The notes below the pieces were generated by a model. The model was not told the origin of the DNA, ran no database searches, and saw only the letters and a list, made by a program, of their open reading frames with translations. 64,000 bases of DNA from NCBI RefSeq assembly GCF_027887165.1, contig NC_077228.1:214218043-214282042 (forward strand), read 5' to 3'. Position 1 is the first letter of the stretch, and the number at the start of each line of letters is the position of its first letter. Position numbers and translations under genes: made by a program. This DNA is from Monodelphis domestica (Eukaryota > Chordata > Mammalia > Didelphimorphia > Didelphidae). This document shows positions 1-11,544 of this stretch, piece by piece.

Positions 1-59
1 ATCTACTCTCCACATAGCTATCATAAAGTGTCTTTGCTAAGATGCTTGTCTAACCACAT

Positions 60-600
60 CATTTCTCTACTCTTTAAACTTTGGTGGCTCCCTAGTGCCG
101 AAAGATCAAATATAAAGCCTTTATTCAACTTTTAAAGCCCTTTGCAACCTGTAAATCTTATCTTTCTGGCCTTTTTATTCTTTACTTGCCTCAACCTCCT
201 CTATGATCTTGCTATATTGACCTATTTGCTATGGCTCACACACTACACTCCATCTAATATCAATGTACTTTTTCACTGGTTGTCCCTTATTCCTAGATTG
301 CTCTCCTTCATTTCTGCCTCTTAGTTTTCCTGAATTTCTTCAAGATTCAGTTTGAATTCCATTTTTTGTAGGAAGGTTTTCTTACTTCTTCTGGCTGCTT
401 ATAGTGTCTTCCCTTTAAAATGATCTTCAACCTAATCTATATGTTCCTGTATGTCATTAGTCATTTACATACTGTTTTCACTATTAGAATGTGAGCTCTT
501 TGAGGAAGGGAACATGTTTTGTCTTTTTTTGTATCTACAAAACCTAGCACATTGCTAGGCACATTGGTAAGTGCTTAAGAAATGATAATTTACTGATTGA
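60..600 (+). repeat. L2-like LINE 3' end
   Basis: The stretch has the layout of an old L2 3' end: a pyrimidine-rich body, then an 'attagaatgtgagctctttgagg' type motif near 485, a 'cctagcacattgctaggcac' motif near 543 and a 'gtgcttaagaaatg' end. It is diverged and has no reading frame. The family call is by eye. Confidence 0.5.
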
Positions 601-629
601 AATAAAGAAAAAATTAAGAAAGGGGCACA

Positions 630-1775
630 GCAATTGCAGATTTCAAACTCTCTTTACATAGCAGTAATCATAAAATTTATTTGATACTAAAAATAGAAAA
701 GTTGATCAGTGGAACAGAATAAATGCAAATTGTACCAAAGAAAATGAACATGCTCTCCTTGTCAATACTGACCACAAAGGTTCCAACTATTAGGGAAAAA
801 ACTTAACATGGCAAAAACTGCTGAGAAAATTGGAAAGCAATCTGGTACAAATTGGGTTTCAACTAGTCTCTCACATCATATACCACAATAAGTTGTAAAT
901 GGGTATGGAACCCAGATATAAAAGGCCACAACATAAGCAAATTAGGGGTAAGGAAAGAGATACCTGAAAGGAATAGTTTCTGAACAAATGAGGTAAGAGA
1001 GAGGATCAAAGGAGAGAAAATGGAAAATTTTATTTACATAAAATTGAAAAGCTTTTGCACAAATGAAATCAATGCAGTTAAAATTAGAAGAGAAACAGGA
1101 AGTAGAAAAAATCTTTTCAGTAATTTCAGTAATTTTCTATAATAATAAATAATATGTAATATTACACATAATATTATATATTAAAATATAAAATAATATA
1201 TAATAAAGGTCAGATATCTAAAATATATAGGAAATTGATTCAAATATATTAACACAAAAGTAATTCTCTAATAAAAAATTGATCAAAAGTTATGAATAGG
1301 CAATTCTCAAGGGAAAAAATATAAGTTATCAACACTATGCAAATGAAAAAAATTCTGTGACTAACTCATGCCCATCAGAATAACAAAAATAGACAAAAGG
1401 TGAAAAATGAAAACTGATTGTTGGAAGGGATGTGGGAAGATAGGCACACCAATATGCTGTTGGTAGAGCAGTGAATGATTTCAACCATTCTAGAAAAAAG
1501 ATGGAAATATAATCCCCAAAATCACTAAACTGTGCTTGTCCTTTTACCCAGCTACACTACTTATATCCCAAAGAGATCAAAGAAGGAGAGAAAATATTCA
1601 TGTACAGAAATATCTATAAAAACACTTTTTGAACAAAGGTTTGGAAACAAAGTGATCATTATTTAGGGGGTGGCTAAACAAATTATGGTTTATGAATATA
1701 ATGGAATATAATTCTTTCATAAGAAATGATGAAAGGAGAAGATTTTTAAAAGTCTGGGAAGCTTTGGGGTTTTTT
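630..1775 (+). mobile_element. Old L1 fragment, ORF2 3' part
   Basis: The order of short motifs matches the younger L1 copies further right: a 'gaaaattggaaag' segment, an 'aaaagcttttgcacaaatga' segment, a 'gatgtgggaagataggcac' segment near 1430 and a 'ggtttatgaatataatggaata' segment near 1686. All frames are broken. The copy is more diverged than those at 9.2, 25.1 and 26.2 kb, so it is probably older. Confidence 0.65.
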
Positions 1776-2014
1776 TTAGTGTCTATAATTTTGGTCTTCC
1801 TTGAACTTAAAGAAATTTATTTTTATTCTAAGCTCAACAAACACCAACTTAAATGGATAATTTCCATATGCAGATAGAAAAGAAAAAGATTATATATGAA
1901 ATTGAAGCCATCTCCTCCATACAACTTGCTTTTCTCTTTGAAGTAAATTCAACTGAAAGTTTCAAAGCTGTCTTACTTGTTTGTGTTTCTTGCTGGGCTT
2001 CCTTCTGTTCTCAA

Positions 2015-2180
2015 ACAGCATTCATTAAACTCTTACTATGAGATAGGCTATGCTCTAAGGTCTGGGAATACAAAAACTGTACAAATAGAAAGTAATAAAA
2101 TTCTTACTTTCAAGGAGCTTATATTCTAATGGGGAAGACAACATATAAAAGAAAGCTGGGAGGTGATGGGGGAAGACCAA
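2015..2180 (+). repeat. Interspersed repeat with 'tactatg...caaggagctta' core
   Basis: The core 'cattaaactcttactatgag' followed by 'gggaatacaaaaactg' and 'caaggagcttatattctaat' matches the repeat at 60,455-60,690. The family name is not certain. Confidence 0.45.
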
Positions 2181-2848
2181 AAGTATATAATGCCTCCCAT
2201 GTAGCAAAAGAATAATCAAACAAAATAAATTTGTTTTATAACCATCTTGTTTGAAAATGTATATCTCATTCTGCACATCCAGTTCAGGTGGGTAGCCTGA
2301 TTTAATATCAGTCTTCTGGAGCTCTGATTGGTCATTGCATTGATTAGAGCTGTTAAGATCTTCATAGATACTTTCCATTATAGTGTTATGACTAGAACAA
2401 ATAGTTCTGTTTCTGCCCACTTCACTCTAGAACAGTTCATCCAAGTCTTCTAAGGCTTCTTTGAATCCATCTCATTTGTAAAAATTTATTTAGTCATTCC
2501 CCAAATGATGGTTTCCCATTTTATCTCCAGTCCTTTTCTACAACAAAACATGATCTTATGACCTTTTTGGACATTTGGGTCTGTTTCATCTTTCTTTCTT
2601 TGGTCTTTTTAGGGTATTAGTGGTATCATTAAGCTAAAAATTATGCAAAATTTAGTGACTTTTGGGGTATATTTCTAATTGCCTTACCCAATGGCTAGAC
2701 TAATTCACAGTTCCCCTGAGTTCAATGTCATGAGGTATCTGTTCCCCCTTTTCTCCTCTAACTATTGTAATTTTCACTTTATCTCATCTTTGCTATTTAG
2801 TTATGTGAGAGATAGAACTTTAGATTTGTTTTAATTAGCAGTTATCTT

Positions 2849-3035
2849 GGGAGCAACTAGGTGGCTCAGTGGGTTGAGAGCCAGGACCAGAGACAGGAGG
2901 AGGTCCTGGGTTCAAATGTGATCTCAGACACTTCCTAGCTGTGTGACCCTGGACAAATCAATTGACCTGCATTACCTAGCCCTAAATGCTTTTCTGCCTT
3001 AGAATTCCAAGATAGAAGGTAAGGTTTTTTTAAAA
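2849..3035 (+). mobile_element. tRNA-derived marsupial SINE
   Basis: A head 'gcaactaggtggctcagtgg' is followed by 'aggtcctgggttcaaatgtg', 'cttcctagctgtgtgaccct' and a 'gatagaaggtaaggttttt' tail. This is the full layout of the commonest SINE in the window. Confidence 0.85.
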
Positions 3036-4000
3036 TTGCATTTATTTTTTCTTAGTGACTTGGAGCATTCCCCCCCTGTTGATTGATAACTTGAATTTCT
3101 TTTTTTGAGATCTATCTGTTCATGTCTTTTGACCATTTAGCTATTGGGAAGTGGCTCTTATTCTTATGTATTGGTATTAGTTGTTGAGAATGATTTTGTA
3201 GTAGGGTCCCTGATAATCCTACCCCACCACAAATGGTGAAACTATACAGCTTTATGTTCTAAGGGTACATGCAAAGATTAAATGGTCCCTGACTTCAACA
3301 AGTTCCAATAGTACCTGTAGATAGCAATAATAAAGTAAGTGCTTATCCTCTGCATCAGGTTCCAACTCCTCTTCCCAGAAAAAGTAACCAGGAAGATCCC
3401 CAAGAACCCAAGCTACTTACCTGGATATTCAGAGGGCTTAGATCACATTTTTTTTTCCTATTCTAGAAAATATACAGCCAATGTTATTTCTGCCTACTGG
3501 GGCTTTAAAAGTTTTACCTGTAGGAGTCTAGTTTCCTTTTCATCCTTACTTGGGACATCTTGGGTGCTTCCTTTCTCTTGCATCTCCTCCCTTTACTCTC
3601 CCTATGTAAGTTCACTTCTTTCTGTCTCCAGTCCTTCTACCAGACTCATACCTTCTCTTTCTGCTTTATATCACCCCAAGGTAAACAAAGGCAAGTTAAG
3701 CTACTTCTCTTTCCATAAATTCTCTCAGCAGTGGTATGCTAAGTCAAAGGTTTGAGTTTTTCAGCCATACCCAGTCTACTAAATATACATGGTAAAGGAG
3801 TCAAAGCAGGAAACACCACAGGCAATTTTAACTCCTTTGAATGTAGTCAGCCTCTGGGAGGAGAAAGCCTTGTAATGAGGGGATATAGTGAGAAGTCACC
3901 CAGAGACCCACGAATCCCCTGCCTTGTTTGGGAGGAAAAGAAACCCACATAACAGGGTATTCTAGAAGACTCCTGATACCCTGTACTCTTTGGGAGAGTC
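3036..4000. other. Intergenic, no gene recognised
   Basis: Open frames of up to 138 codons occur at 3339-3952, but they lack flanking splice signals, are rich in Ser, Pro and Leu, and resemble no protein I know. Around 4000-4120 there is a weak MIR-like segment ('cttacagatgaagaacccaagg'). Confidence 0.4.
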
Positions 4001-4203
4001 ATAGGATCACAGATCTAGAGCTAGAGAGCATCCAGTCCAATCTTACAGATGAAGAACCCAAGGCCCTGGGAAGGTAAAGGAGTTGCCAAGGGTCATCCAA
4101 CCCATAACCCTAGAAGGAAGTCTTCTGGTTGGGACTTTTCCATCCTCAATGAGGGTAGAGTGGTTTATTGAAACAATGTCTTGTGTCTTTATTTGGCCTT
4201 CAT

Positions 4204-4418
4204 ACTAAAGGCTTTTTTTACCTTCTGCCTTAGAATCAATACTGTGTATTTGTTCCAAAGCAGAAGAGCAGTAAGGGCTAGGCAATGGGGCACAAGTGAC
4301 TTGCCCAGGGTCATACAGCTGGGAAGTGTCTGAGGTCAAATTTGAACCCAGGACCTCCCCTTTCTAGGCCTGGCTCTCAATTCACTGAGGTACCCAACTG
4401 CCCCCACTAAAGGCTTTT
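4204..4418 (-). mobile_element. tRNA-derived SINE with target-site duplication
   Basis: The SINE is read on the minus strand ('gcagttgggtacctcagtga' head). It is bounded by the 13-bp direct repeat 'actaaaggctttt' at 4204-4216 and 4406-4418, so both ends of the insertion are fixed. Confidence 0.9.
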
Positions 4419-4419
4419 C

Positions 4420-5590
4420 TATGGAATGGTGTAACAAAAAAACCTGAGTTTAAGTCCCCAGCCTTCACTAATGACTGTGTGACTCTGGGCAAATAATTCT
4501 CTCTGAACTAGAGTTTCATGGAACATACAGGATTAATTATGCTCACCAATTAAGGAAAGGGTTTTATAATCCACAAAACACTAGATATATGAGATTTTAT
4601 ACCATGTTATTTTTCTATCTTGATTTCCTTTTGTCCAGAAGGGAAACTGAGGCAAAGAACGGACAAAATCATTAAAATCAGTTCCACACAAAATCCAGAG
4701 GTCGCTGAGGCAATAAATAGCCTAGTAAATCCAGGTCCTAACCCACTTTTACTGAATAACCTGAGTAATTATCTCTGTTCTTTGCTTCTCTTTTCACAGC
4801 AAGCGCTAGGCAGGTGGCCAAACTTTTCCCTAGGCGGGATCCCATTACAGGGCACTGTGAATACAGGTGTGAAGGACTCGGGCGCTGGGACATATTCCCA
4901 CCCAGAGGAGGTGAGTGTCCCTTCGCAGGGTTGTGTTAGTTGCCTGCTTCCCTCTTCTTCTCTGAAGGGGGACCCCCAAGACCAGTGCTGGAGAGCGTCC
5001 CCAAAGTAGCCTGGCAGGGTCCCGAGACCAGACCGTTGCTAAGCCTCCAGCTCCTTCCCCAAAGCTGCAACAACAGTCCCTGAACCCTTCAGCCTACATC
5101 CTTACACTCTGATCCACACAGTGGTTTGAACCCCACCTTGGGCCACAGACATATCGGTTTGTAGGGGAGAACTCCTCTTCCCCGGACTAAACCTGCAGCA
5201 ATTCACAGCCCGAGCTGGGATGGAGCCCTGGGCTAGGTGCCAGCTCCCCTGTGTCCTATTCCCGGTCCTGCGGGTGACTCACTCTGGGGCTTGGTGGCCT
5301 CCCCTCCCATGCTGGGGCTGCTTCTCTTTTCTCAGCTCCCTCCATCCTTGGCCGGGACTACTCAGACTCTGACATTTAAGGGAACCCCCCAGAGAGCGGT
5401 CAGGGTTGCCAAGGAGAGAAGTCTCTGGCTCCAAAGATTGAGGTACGGGGGGCTAGAACAAGTGGACTAGACTGAGGACAGAGAGACAGAGATCTTAGAA
5501 GAAACTGTAGAAGAAACTCCCCGTATTAAGGGACCAGGGGAGGAAGGGCAGGTTTTGGAGTAAGGAGGGAGAAGTACAATAGACCTGGAG
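4420..5590. other. Mostly low-copy intergenic DNA
   Basis: A MIR-like remnant is seen near 4440-4520. From about 4780 to 5590 the sequence is fairly GC-rich and shows none of the window's repeat signatures. No exon with convincing protein similarity was recognised. Confidence 0.4.
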
Positions 5591-5591
5591 G

Positions 5592-5788
5592 CAAGGGGGT
5601 CAGCTGGATTGAGAGCCAAGCCTAGAGAGGGGAGGTTCTGTGTTCAAATTTGAACTTAGACACTTCCCAGCTGTGTGACATTGGACAAGTCATTTAACCT
5701 CCATCATCTAGCCATTACCAGGTCTGCCTTGGAACCAATACACAGTGTGGATTCTAAGATGGAAGGTAAGGGTTTAAAAAAAAAAAAA
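5592..5788 (+). mobile_element. tRNA-derived SINE
   Basis: The head is worn ('gtcagctggattgagagcca'), but the body 'cttcccagctgtgtgacat' and the tail 'gatggaaggtaagggttt' with its A-run are clear. Confidence 0.85.
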
Positions 5789-5789
5789 G

Positions 5790-6350
5790 AGAGACCTGGA
5801 GACAGTCTTGTTCTGGAAGGAAGGAAGGTTGGTAGAGAAAGTGGGGTGGGGTTAGTGGAGGAGGCATTCTGCCAATATTGCTGGCCAGTGGGAAGGAGGG
5901 GATGAAAGGGCCCTTCATAGGGCAGTGCACAGGAAACCCATCCAACCACCAGTGTGTGATCTGAGAAAACGGCTGAGACCTGCAGCCCCCAGGTTGGCAA
6001 ATCCTACATGGCATAGTCGGAAGGCAATCACCAACTGGAACAGCTGGTCCACACCCCTTCTCTCCTGCTCCTCCCCCTTCTTCTTCCCCCGCTGGCTGTT
6101 GGCAGAGGGCATATTTTCTTGGCAATGACCCTATTCCTTTAAAAAAAAAAAGTCCTTCTCTGTCCAGCTCGGGCCTTTTTCCCTAAATTCAAGGTCCTGT
6201 CCTGAGCTCCTCCCACCTTCCAGACCCAGTTGAGCCAGCTCCTTTCTCTTGCCGTGCAGTGCCCCCTGCTGTCCCAGATACAACATGTCCTAAACTCCCA
6301 GCTGTTCAATGAACAGCTGAATATATGGGGCTGTAATAATGGAATACATT
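5790..6350. other. Low-copy intergenic DNA, unassigned
   Basis: A GC-rich stretch without repeat signatures. Overlapping minus-strand frames at 5704-6125 contain no recognisable domain and are judged to be chance. From 6360 to 6560 the sequence is very AT-rich and simple. Confidence 0.35.
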
Positions 6351-6572
6351 TTGCCAGTGCAAATAGTTAAATAAATAAAAATAAGTAAATAATTAAAAGT
6401 ATTACATTTATTTTATAATTACATACATATTTATCTAGAGTACTTATAAACATATTTCTATATAATGTATAAATTATAATAAATTAAATTATTAAATAAA
6501 ATATAATTAAATTATTTTAAAATTACATAAATAAAAATAACTAAATAAAACTTATGGATATAAAGAATACAA

Positions 6573-6742
6573 TGCCAGGTCCAGAGATGAAAGGTCCAGG
6601 GTTCCAATCTGGCCTAAGACACTTCCTAGATTGTGTGTGACTTAGAGCAAGTCATTTAACCCCCATGATCTAGCCCTTATTGGCTCTTCTGCTTTGGAAC
6701 CAATACACAGTATTGATCTAGATGGAAGGCAAGTTTTTTTTA
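6573..6742 (+). mobile_element. tRNA-derived SINE, head missing
   Basis: The body and tail are present ('cacttcctagattgtgtgtg', 'ccaatacacagtattgat', 'gatggaaggcaagttttttt'). The first 30 or so bases of the family are absent. Confidence 0.75.
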
Positions 6743-6744
6743 AG

Positions 6745-7345
6745 GAATATAATGGAATATAGAGATATTTGTATGATGTGAAACAAGGTGATGACTAAAA
6801 CCAAAACCCTGAACAAAATCATTTACCATCTTATACCTATTAGACTGCCAAAAATGACAAATGGTGGAGGGGCTGCAGGAAAACAGGCACCTTAGTCCAG
6901 GCATTCTGGAAAAGAGTTTGGAGTTATGTCCAAAAAGTTGCTAAGTTTTTGTCTATACTCAGCAATACTCCTACTAGGTTTATACCCAAAAAGATCAAAG
7001 AAATAGGAAAAGGATTTATATGTGCAAAAATATTTATCACAGCTCTTTCCCGAGTAGCAAAAAACTAAAAGGTGCCCACCTTCCGGGGATAGACTAAACA
7101 AATTGTAATGTGTGAATGTAGTGGAATATTAATTGTGCTGTAAGAAAAGATGAAATGGACAACTTCAGAGAAATCTGGGAAAACCAGGAAGAACTGATGG
7201 ATACAAAGTGAAACAGAATTCAGAGAACAATTTATGCAATGACAATATCATTATGAAGAAAGACTTAAAACTCTGATTGATGCAATGATCATTCCAAAAC
7301 ATTAAAGAGGAACAGGCTACTCACTTTCTGCCAGAAAGGTGATGA
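6745..7345 (+). mobile_element. Old L1 fragment, ORF2 3' part
   Basis: The segment 'gtttatacccaaaaagatca' near 6979, the segment 'aattgtaatgtgtgaatgta' near 7100 and the following 'cagagaaatctgggaaaacc' correspond in order to the end of L1 ORF2. Frames are broken throughout. Confidence 0.65.
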
Positions 7346-7554
7346 ATCTAAATTATAGAATGAGGCATACATTTTAGGGCATGACCAAAGCAGGAATTTG
7401 TTTTGTTGAGTTATACATGTTCATTACCAGGGCTTTATATTTCATTTATTTATTTATTAATTACAAGGACTTTTTTTTTCTTCAAGGAATGAGGTAACAA
7501 GTTGAGAGAGGGTAGAGATAGGGTAGCAATTTTATATATACATATATATATATA

Positions 7555-7759
7555 TTTTTTTTTTTTAAACCCTCTTACTTTCTGTCTGAGAATCAATCCT
7601 GTGTTTGGATTCTAAGGCAGAAGATCAGTAAGGGTTAGGCAAATGGGGTTAAATGACTTGCCCAGGGTCACACAGTCAGAAAGAGTCTAAGGTCAGATTT
7701 GAACCCAGAAACTCCTTTCTCTAGGCCTGGTTCTCTAGTCACTGAACCACTTAGTTGCT
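7555..7759 (-). mobile_element. tRNA-derived SINE
   Basis: Minus-strand copy: 'aaaccctcttactttctgtc' (tail complement), then 'tgacttgcccagggtcacac' and 'ctaggcctggttctctagtc'. Confidence 0.85.
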
Positions 7760-7764
7760 ATAAT

Positions 7765-7890
7765 ATATGTCTTTTATTTTTCTTGTTTATTTTTATTGGC
7801 ATGCAAAACATAGTCCTGCAATATATACTTTTTAAAAAGTTGCACATAAAGATTCATATTTTCATGTGCAATCCCCCTTTTCTGTATTTT
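7765..7890 (-). mobile_element. L1-like 3' end, minus strand
   Basis: The segment 'tttttattggcatgcaaaac' resembles 'tttttattgtcatgcaaaac' at 18,092, the start of another minus-strand L1 3' end. Only about 120 bp can be followed. Confidence 0.45.
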
Positions 7891-8104
7891 TTTTTAAACC
7901 CTTACCTTCCATCTTGGAATCAATACTGTCTATTGGCTCCAAGGCAGAAGAGTGGTAAGGGCTAGGCAATGGGGGTCAAGTGACTTGCCCAGGGTTACAC
8001 AGCTGGGAAATGTCTGAGGCCAGATTTGAACCTAGGACCTCCAGCCTCTAGGGCTAGCTCTCAATCCACTGAGCTACCCAGCTGCCCCCCTCTGTATTTT
8101 TTTT
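7881..8104 (-). mobile_element. tRNA-derived SINE with target-site duplication
   Basis: A full minus-strand SINE. The direct repeat 'tctgtatttttttt' is seen before it at about 7881 and after it at 8091-8104. Confidence 0.85.
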
Positions 8105-8525
8105 GTGTGTCACAGTTTGACAAGGGTTGGACTGCCTGCCTTGTGACAGTCTCTAAGGTGTTAAGGACCCAAGTATCATTTTATTGGTGAATGTTAACAA
8201 CCAGCTTTTCCAAGGGAAAAATATATGCATGATACACTTTTAATTTGCATTATTAGTATTTTACCTATTACTCTCTTAAGTCTAGGCAAGAAACAAAAAA
8301 TCAAGCACTGGATTGTAGTATTTGCAATTTCTGAAGTTTAAATGCTTATATTGTAAATTTAACAACTGGCTCTTGAGAGTTGTTTAGAGTTGACTCCAGT
8401 ACTGAACTACTGAATTCAGGTTATTGTGTTTCTTCCCATTTTTGAAAGAGAGGATGTTAACAGGGGATCAGTACTGGAGGGAAGACTCTTCTGCTGCAAT
8501 GAGAGCTTTAAAAGTCTCCTGTGAG

Positions 8526-8572
8526 GGGGCAGCTGGGTGGCTCAGTGGATGGAGAACCAGGCATAGATCTAT
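8526..8572 (+). mobile_element. SINE head fragment
   Basis: Only the head 'ggggcagctgggtggctcag' and about 25 further bases are present. The rest of the family is missing. Confidence 0.6.
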
Positions 8573-8839
8573 GCCTGTTCTTAGCAATGCAGTGTTAGAA
8601 GTAAATCTATAGAAAAGTTCATGTTTATTGACATTTGTCAATAATAATAAGAAATAGAAAGACATAGTCAAGGGTTAGTTGGCAGTCTGGCAAAAATACA
8701 GGAGTTACAGAAAGGATTATATCACTTAACTCAGTTGTCTTGGTCTTAATAATAGATCCTAAGGATGTTTTTAGACAAAAATAATTTACATGTTTTTTTT
8801 CCCCTTCTGAGATCACTTTGTGTTAATTTGTACATGCTT

Positions 8840-9000
8840 TGTATTGATTTATTTGTGTACTTATTGTATGCTTCCTTACCCCATCCCTACAGAACATAAG
8901 GTCCTTGAAGGTGGGGACTATTTTTTTTTCTCTTTGAATCCTTAAAGCCTAGGACTGTATTTTACAGATGTATTTAATAAATGTATGTTAAATTGAACCA
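8840..9000 (+). repeat. L2-like LINE 3' end
   Basis: The segment 'ataaggtccttgaaggtggg', then 'gcctaggactgtat' and 'tttaataaatgtatgttaaa', matches the usual order at an L2 3' end. Confidence 0.5.
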
Positions 9001-9210
9001 AAACAGTAGAAAATTATTGATAGAGGCAGTACTTACAAGAGCAAAAACCAGAAGGAATTTTAATAGTCCAATAATTAAGAAATTCTGTTAGATAAACATT
9101 TATTTCTTATGGAGACTACTGGATCAATGATTTTATTTGTATACAAAATAGTTGAGGAATTGGCTTCTACTAAGGAAGGTCAGCAAGTATTCTACAAATT
9201 AGAGTTTTCA

Positions 9211-10677
9211 AGAATTTTCTGAGCACAAGACAGTTTATGACAAACCCAAAGACCCCAGCTTTTGGGACAAAAATCCATTATTTGATAAAAACTGCTGGGA
9301 AAATTGGAAGACAGTGTGGGAGAGATTAGGTTTGGATCAACACCTCACACCCTACACCAAGATAAACTCAGAATGGGTGAATGACTTGAATATAAAGAAG
9401 GAAACTATAAGCAAATTAGGTGAACACAGAATAGTATACATGTCAGACCTGTGGGAAGGGAAAGACTTTAAAACCAAGCAAGACATAGAAAGAGTCACAA
9501 AATGTAAAATCAATAATTTTGACTACATCAAATTAAAAAGTTTTTGTACAAGCAAAACCAATGTAACTATAATCAGAAGGGAAGCAACAAATTGGGAAAT
9601 GAACTTCATAAAAACCTCTGACAAAGGTTTAATTACTTAAATTTGCAAAGAACTAAGTCAATTGTACAAAAAATCAAGCCATTCTCCAATTGATAAATGG
9701 GCAAGGGGCATGAACTGGCAGTTCTCAGTCAAAGAAATCAAAACTATTAATAAGCACATGAAAAAGTGTTCTACATCTCTTATAATCAGAGAGATGCAAA
9801 TCAAAACAACTCTGAGGTATCACCTCACACCTAGCAGATTGGTTGACATGACAGCAGAGGAAAGCAGTGAATGCTGGAGGGGATGTGGCAAAGTAGGGAC
9901 ATTAATTTATTGCTGGTAGAGTTGTGAATTGATCCAACCATTCTGGAGGACAATTTGGAACTATGCCCAAAGGGCGAAAAAAGACTGTCTGCCCTTTGAT
10001 CCAGCCATAGCACTGCTGGGTTTGTACCCCAAAGAGATAATAAGGAAAAAGACTTGTACAAGAATATTCATAGCTGCACTCTTTGTGGTGGCCAAAAACT
10101 GGAAAACGAGGTGATGCCCTTCAATTGGAGAATGGCTGAACAAATCATGGTATATGTTGGTGATGGAATACTATTGTTCTAAAAGGAATAATAAAGTGGA
10201 GGAATTCCATGGAGACTGGAACGACCTCCAGGAAGTGATGCAGAGCGAAAGGAACAGAACCAGGAAAACATTGTACACAGAGACTGACACACTGTGGTAC
10301 AATGTAAGGTAATGGACTTCTCCATTAGTGGCAATGCAATGTCCCTGAACAATCTGTAGGGATCTAAAAAAACACTATCCACAAGCAGAGGATAAACTGT
10401 GGGAGTAAAAACACTGATGAAAAGCAACTGCTTGACTACAGGGGTGGAGGGGACATGTCTGAGGAGAGACTCTAAATGAACACTCTAATGCAGATACCAT
10501 CAACATGGAAATGGGTTTGAATCAAGAACACATGTGATATCCAGTGAAATTGCACATCGGCTATGGGAGAGGTGGGAGGGAGGAGGGAAGAAAAGAAAAT
10601 GATCTTTGTTTCCAATGAATAATGTTTGGAAATGACCAAATAAAACAATGTTTTAAAAAAAAAGAATCTTCTGAGCA
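9211..10677 (+). mobile_element. 5'-truncated L1 with target-site duplication
   Basis: The element body is 9226-10662 and comprises the last part of ORF2 plus the 3' UTR. It is flanked by the 15-bp direct repeats 'agaattttctgagca' (9211-9225) and 'agaatcttctgagca' (10,663-10,677), which differ at one base. Broken ORF2 frames at 9314-9640, 9662-9919 and 9929-10,114 retain the C-terminal motif '[17 protein letters not shown]'. An AATAAA at 10,639 precedes the A-run. The copy cannot move by itself because most of ORF2, all of ORF1 and the promoter are missing. Confidence 0.92.
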
Positions 10678-10827
10678 GGGGCAGCCAGGTGGCTCAGTGA
10701 TTAGAAAGTCAGGCTTTGAAATGGGAGGTCCTGGGTTCAACTGTGACCTCAGACACTTCCTAGCTGAGTGACCTTGGACAAGTACTTAACCCCCATTGCC
10801 TAACCCTTATTGCTCTTCTGCTTTGGA
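10678..10827 (+). mobile_element. tRNA-derived SINE, left part (split by an LTR)
   Basis: The head and body run to '...gctttggaac' at 10,830. The tail resumes at 11,493 as 'taatacacagtattgattct'. The SINE starts directly after the second target-site copy of the L1 to its left. Confidence 0.88.
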
Positions 10828-10830
10828 ACT

Positions 10831-11488
10831 GTGAACTTCAGATTTACTCCACCCTGCTTAGTCTAACAAAACAGGAATGTCTATACCCCTACTTAAGGAT
10901 TAAGTATTGAGAAGGATGGCCTATGACAGACATGTGCTAGCAAATGACAAATCAGAAGCAACTGACAGACTCCTGGGCTGTCCTAAGTCAAGCTTAAGCT
11001 ACCATTGGTACATGTGAGATGCAGAAAAGTGATGTAAAAATGGTCTATATATTTCGTGTCACTTCTTTTCTCAGTTTCTTTTCAAGGAGAGGTGGCTCTG
11101 GCGGCAGCTATTTTCCAGTTTTGGCGGTGAGAGTCCTTGATACACCACTGGGGAAGCTTAGTAAACTAGTTCAGGTGAGGCATCTTCTCTGAGCTCTCTC
11201 GGAATTTAGGCTGATTCTTTTCCTCTTTACCTTCCAAAACACTATCCTCTTAGGAAAGCCTCTAATCTTCTGAAAAGACCTTGTGGCAGAGGTCTTTGAA
11301 CTCCCCCTGTCACAGGCCAGATGGGAGAAATCCTATACTCTTTCCCACTCTCTTCTCCTTAATTCCTCCCTCTATATTAATTAAACCACCATAAAATTTC
11401 CAAACTGACTTGGGTATTTTATTTGGGATATTCCCTTGTGACCAATTAAATTTAGATTAAGGCACAATCCTAAAATTTCCCCTTACAG
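10831..11488 (+). mobile_element. Solo LTR of an endogenous retrovirus
   Basis: The insert starts with TG ('tgtgaacttcag') and ends with CA ('tttccccttaca'), is about 660 bp long, and splits a SINE at 'ggaac'. The flanking 4-bp copies are 'gaac' and 'gtac', three of four bases equal. A TATA-like 'gtctatatattt' lies near 11,042 and an ATTAAA near 11,382. No gag, pol or env reading frame and no second LTR follow, so this is a lone LTR left by recombination. Orientation is inferred from the TATA and polyadenylation motifs. The retrovirus group is not determined. Confidence 0.8.
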
Positions 11489-11540
11489 TACTAATACACA
11501 GTATTGATTCTTAAACAGAGGGCAAGGGTTTAAATTTTTT
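11489..11540 (+). mobile_element. tRNA-derived SINE, right part
   Basis: This is the tail of the SINE that begins at 10,678: 'taatacacagtattgattct' and 'gggcaagggtttaaat' with a T-rich end. Confidence 0.85.
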
Positions 11541-11544
11541 TTTT

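Noticed and set aside
2849-3035. Functional tRNA genes in SINE heads
   Set aside because: The tRNA-like heads lack a full cloverleaf and are followed by SINE bodies; they are retroposon copies.
5704-6125. Overlapping minus-strand frames as possible GPR142 or other exons
   Set aside because: No transmembrane pattern or known motif; three frames are open at once over a GC-rich stretch, which suggests chance.
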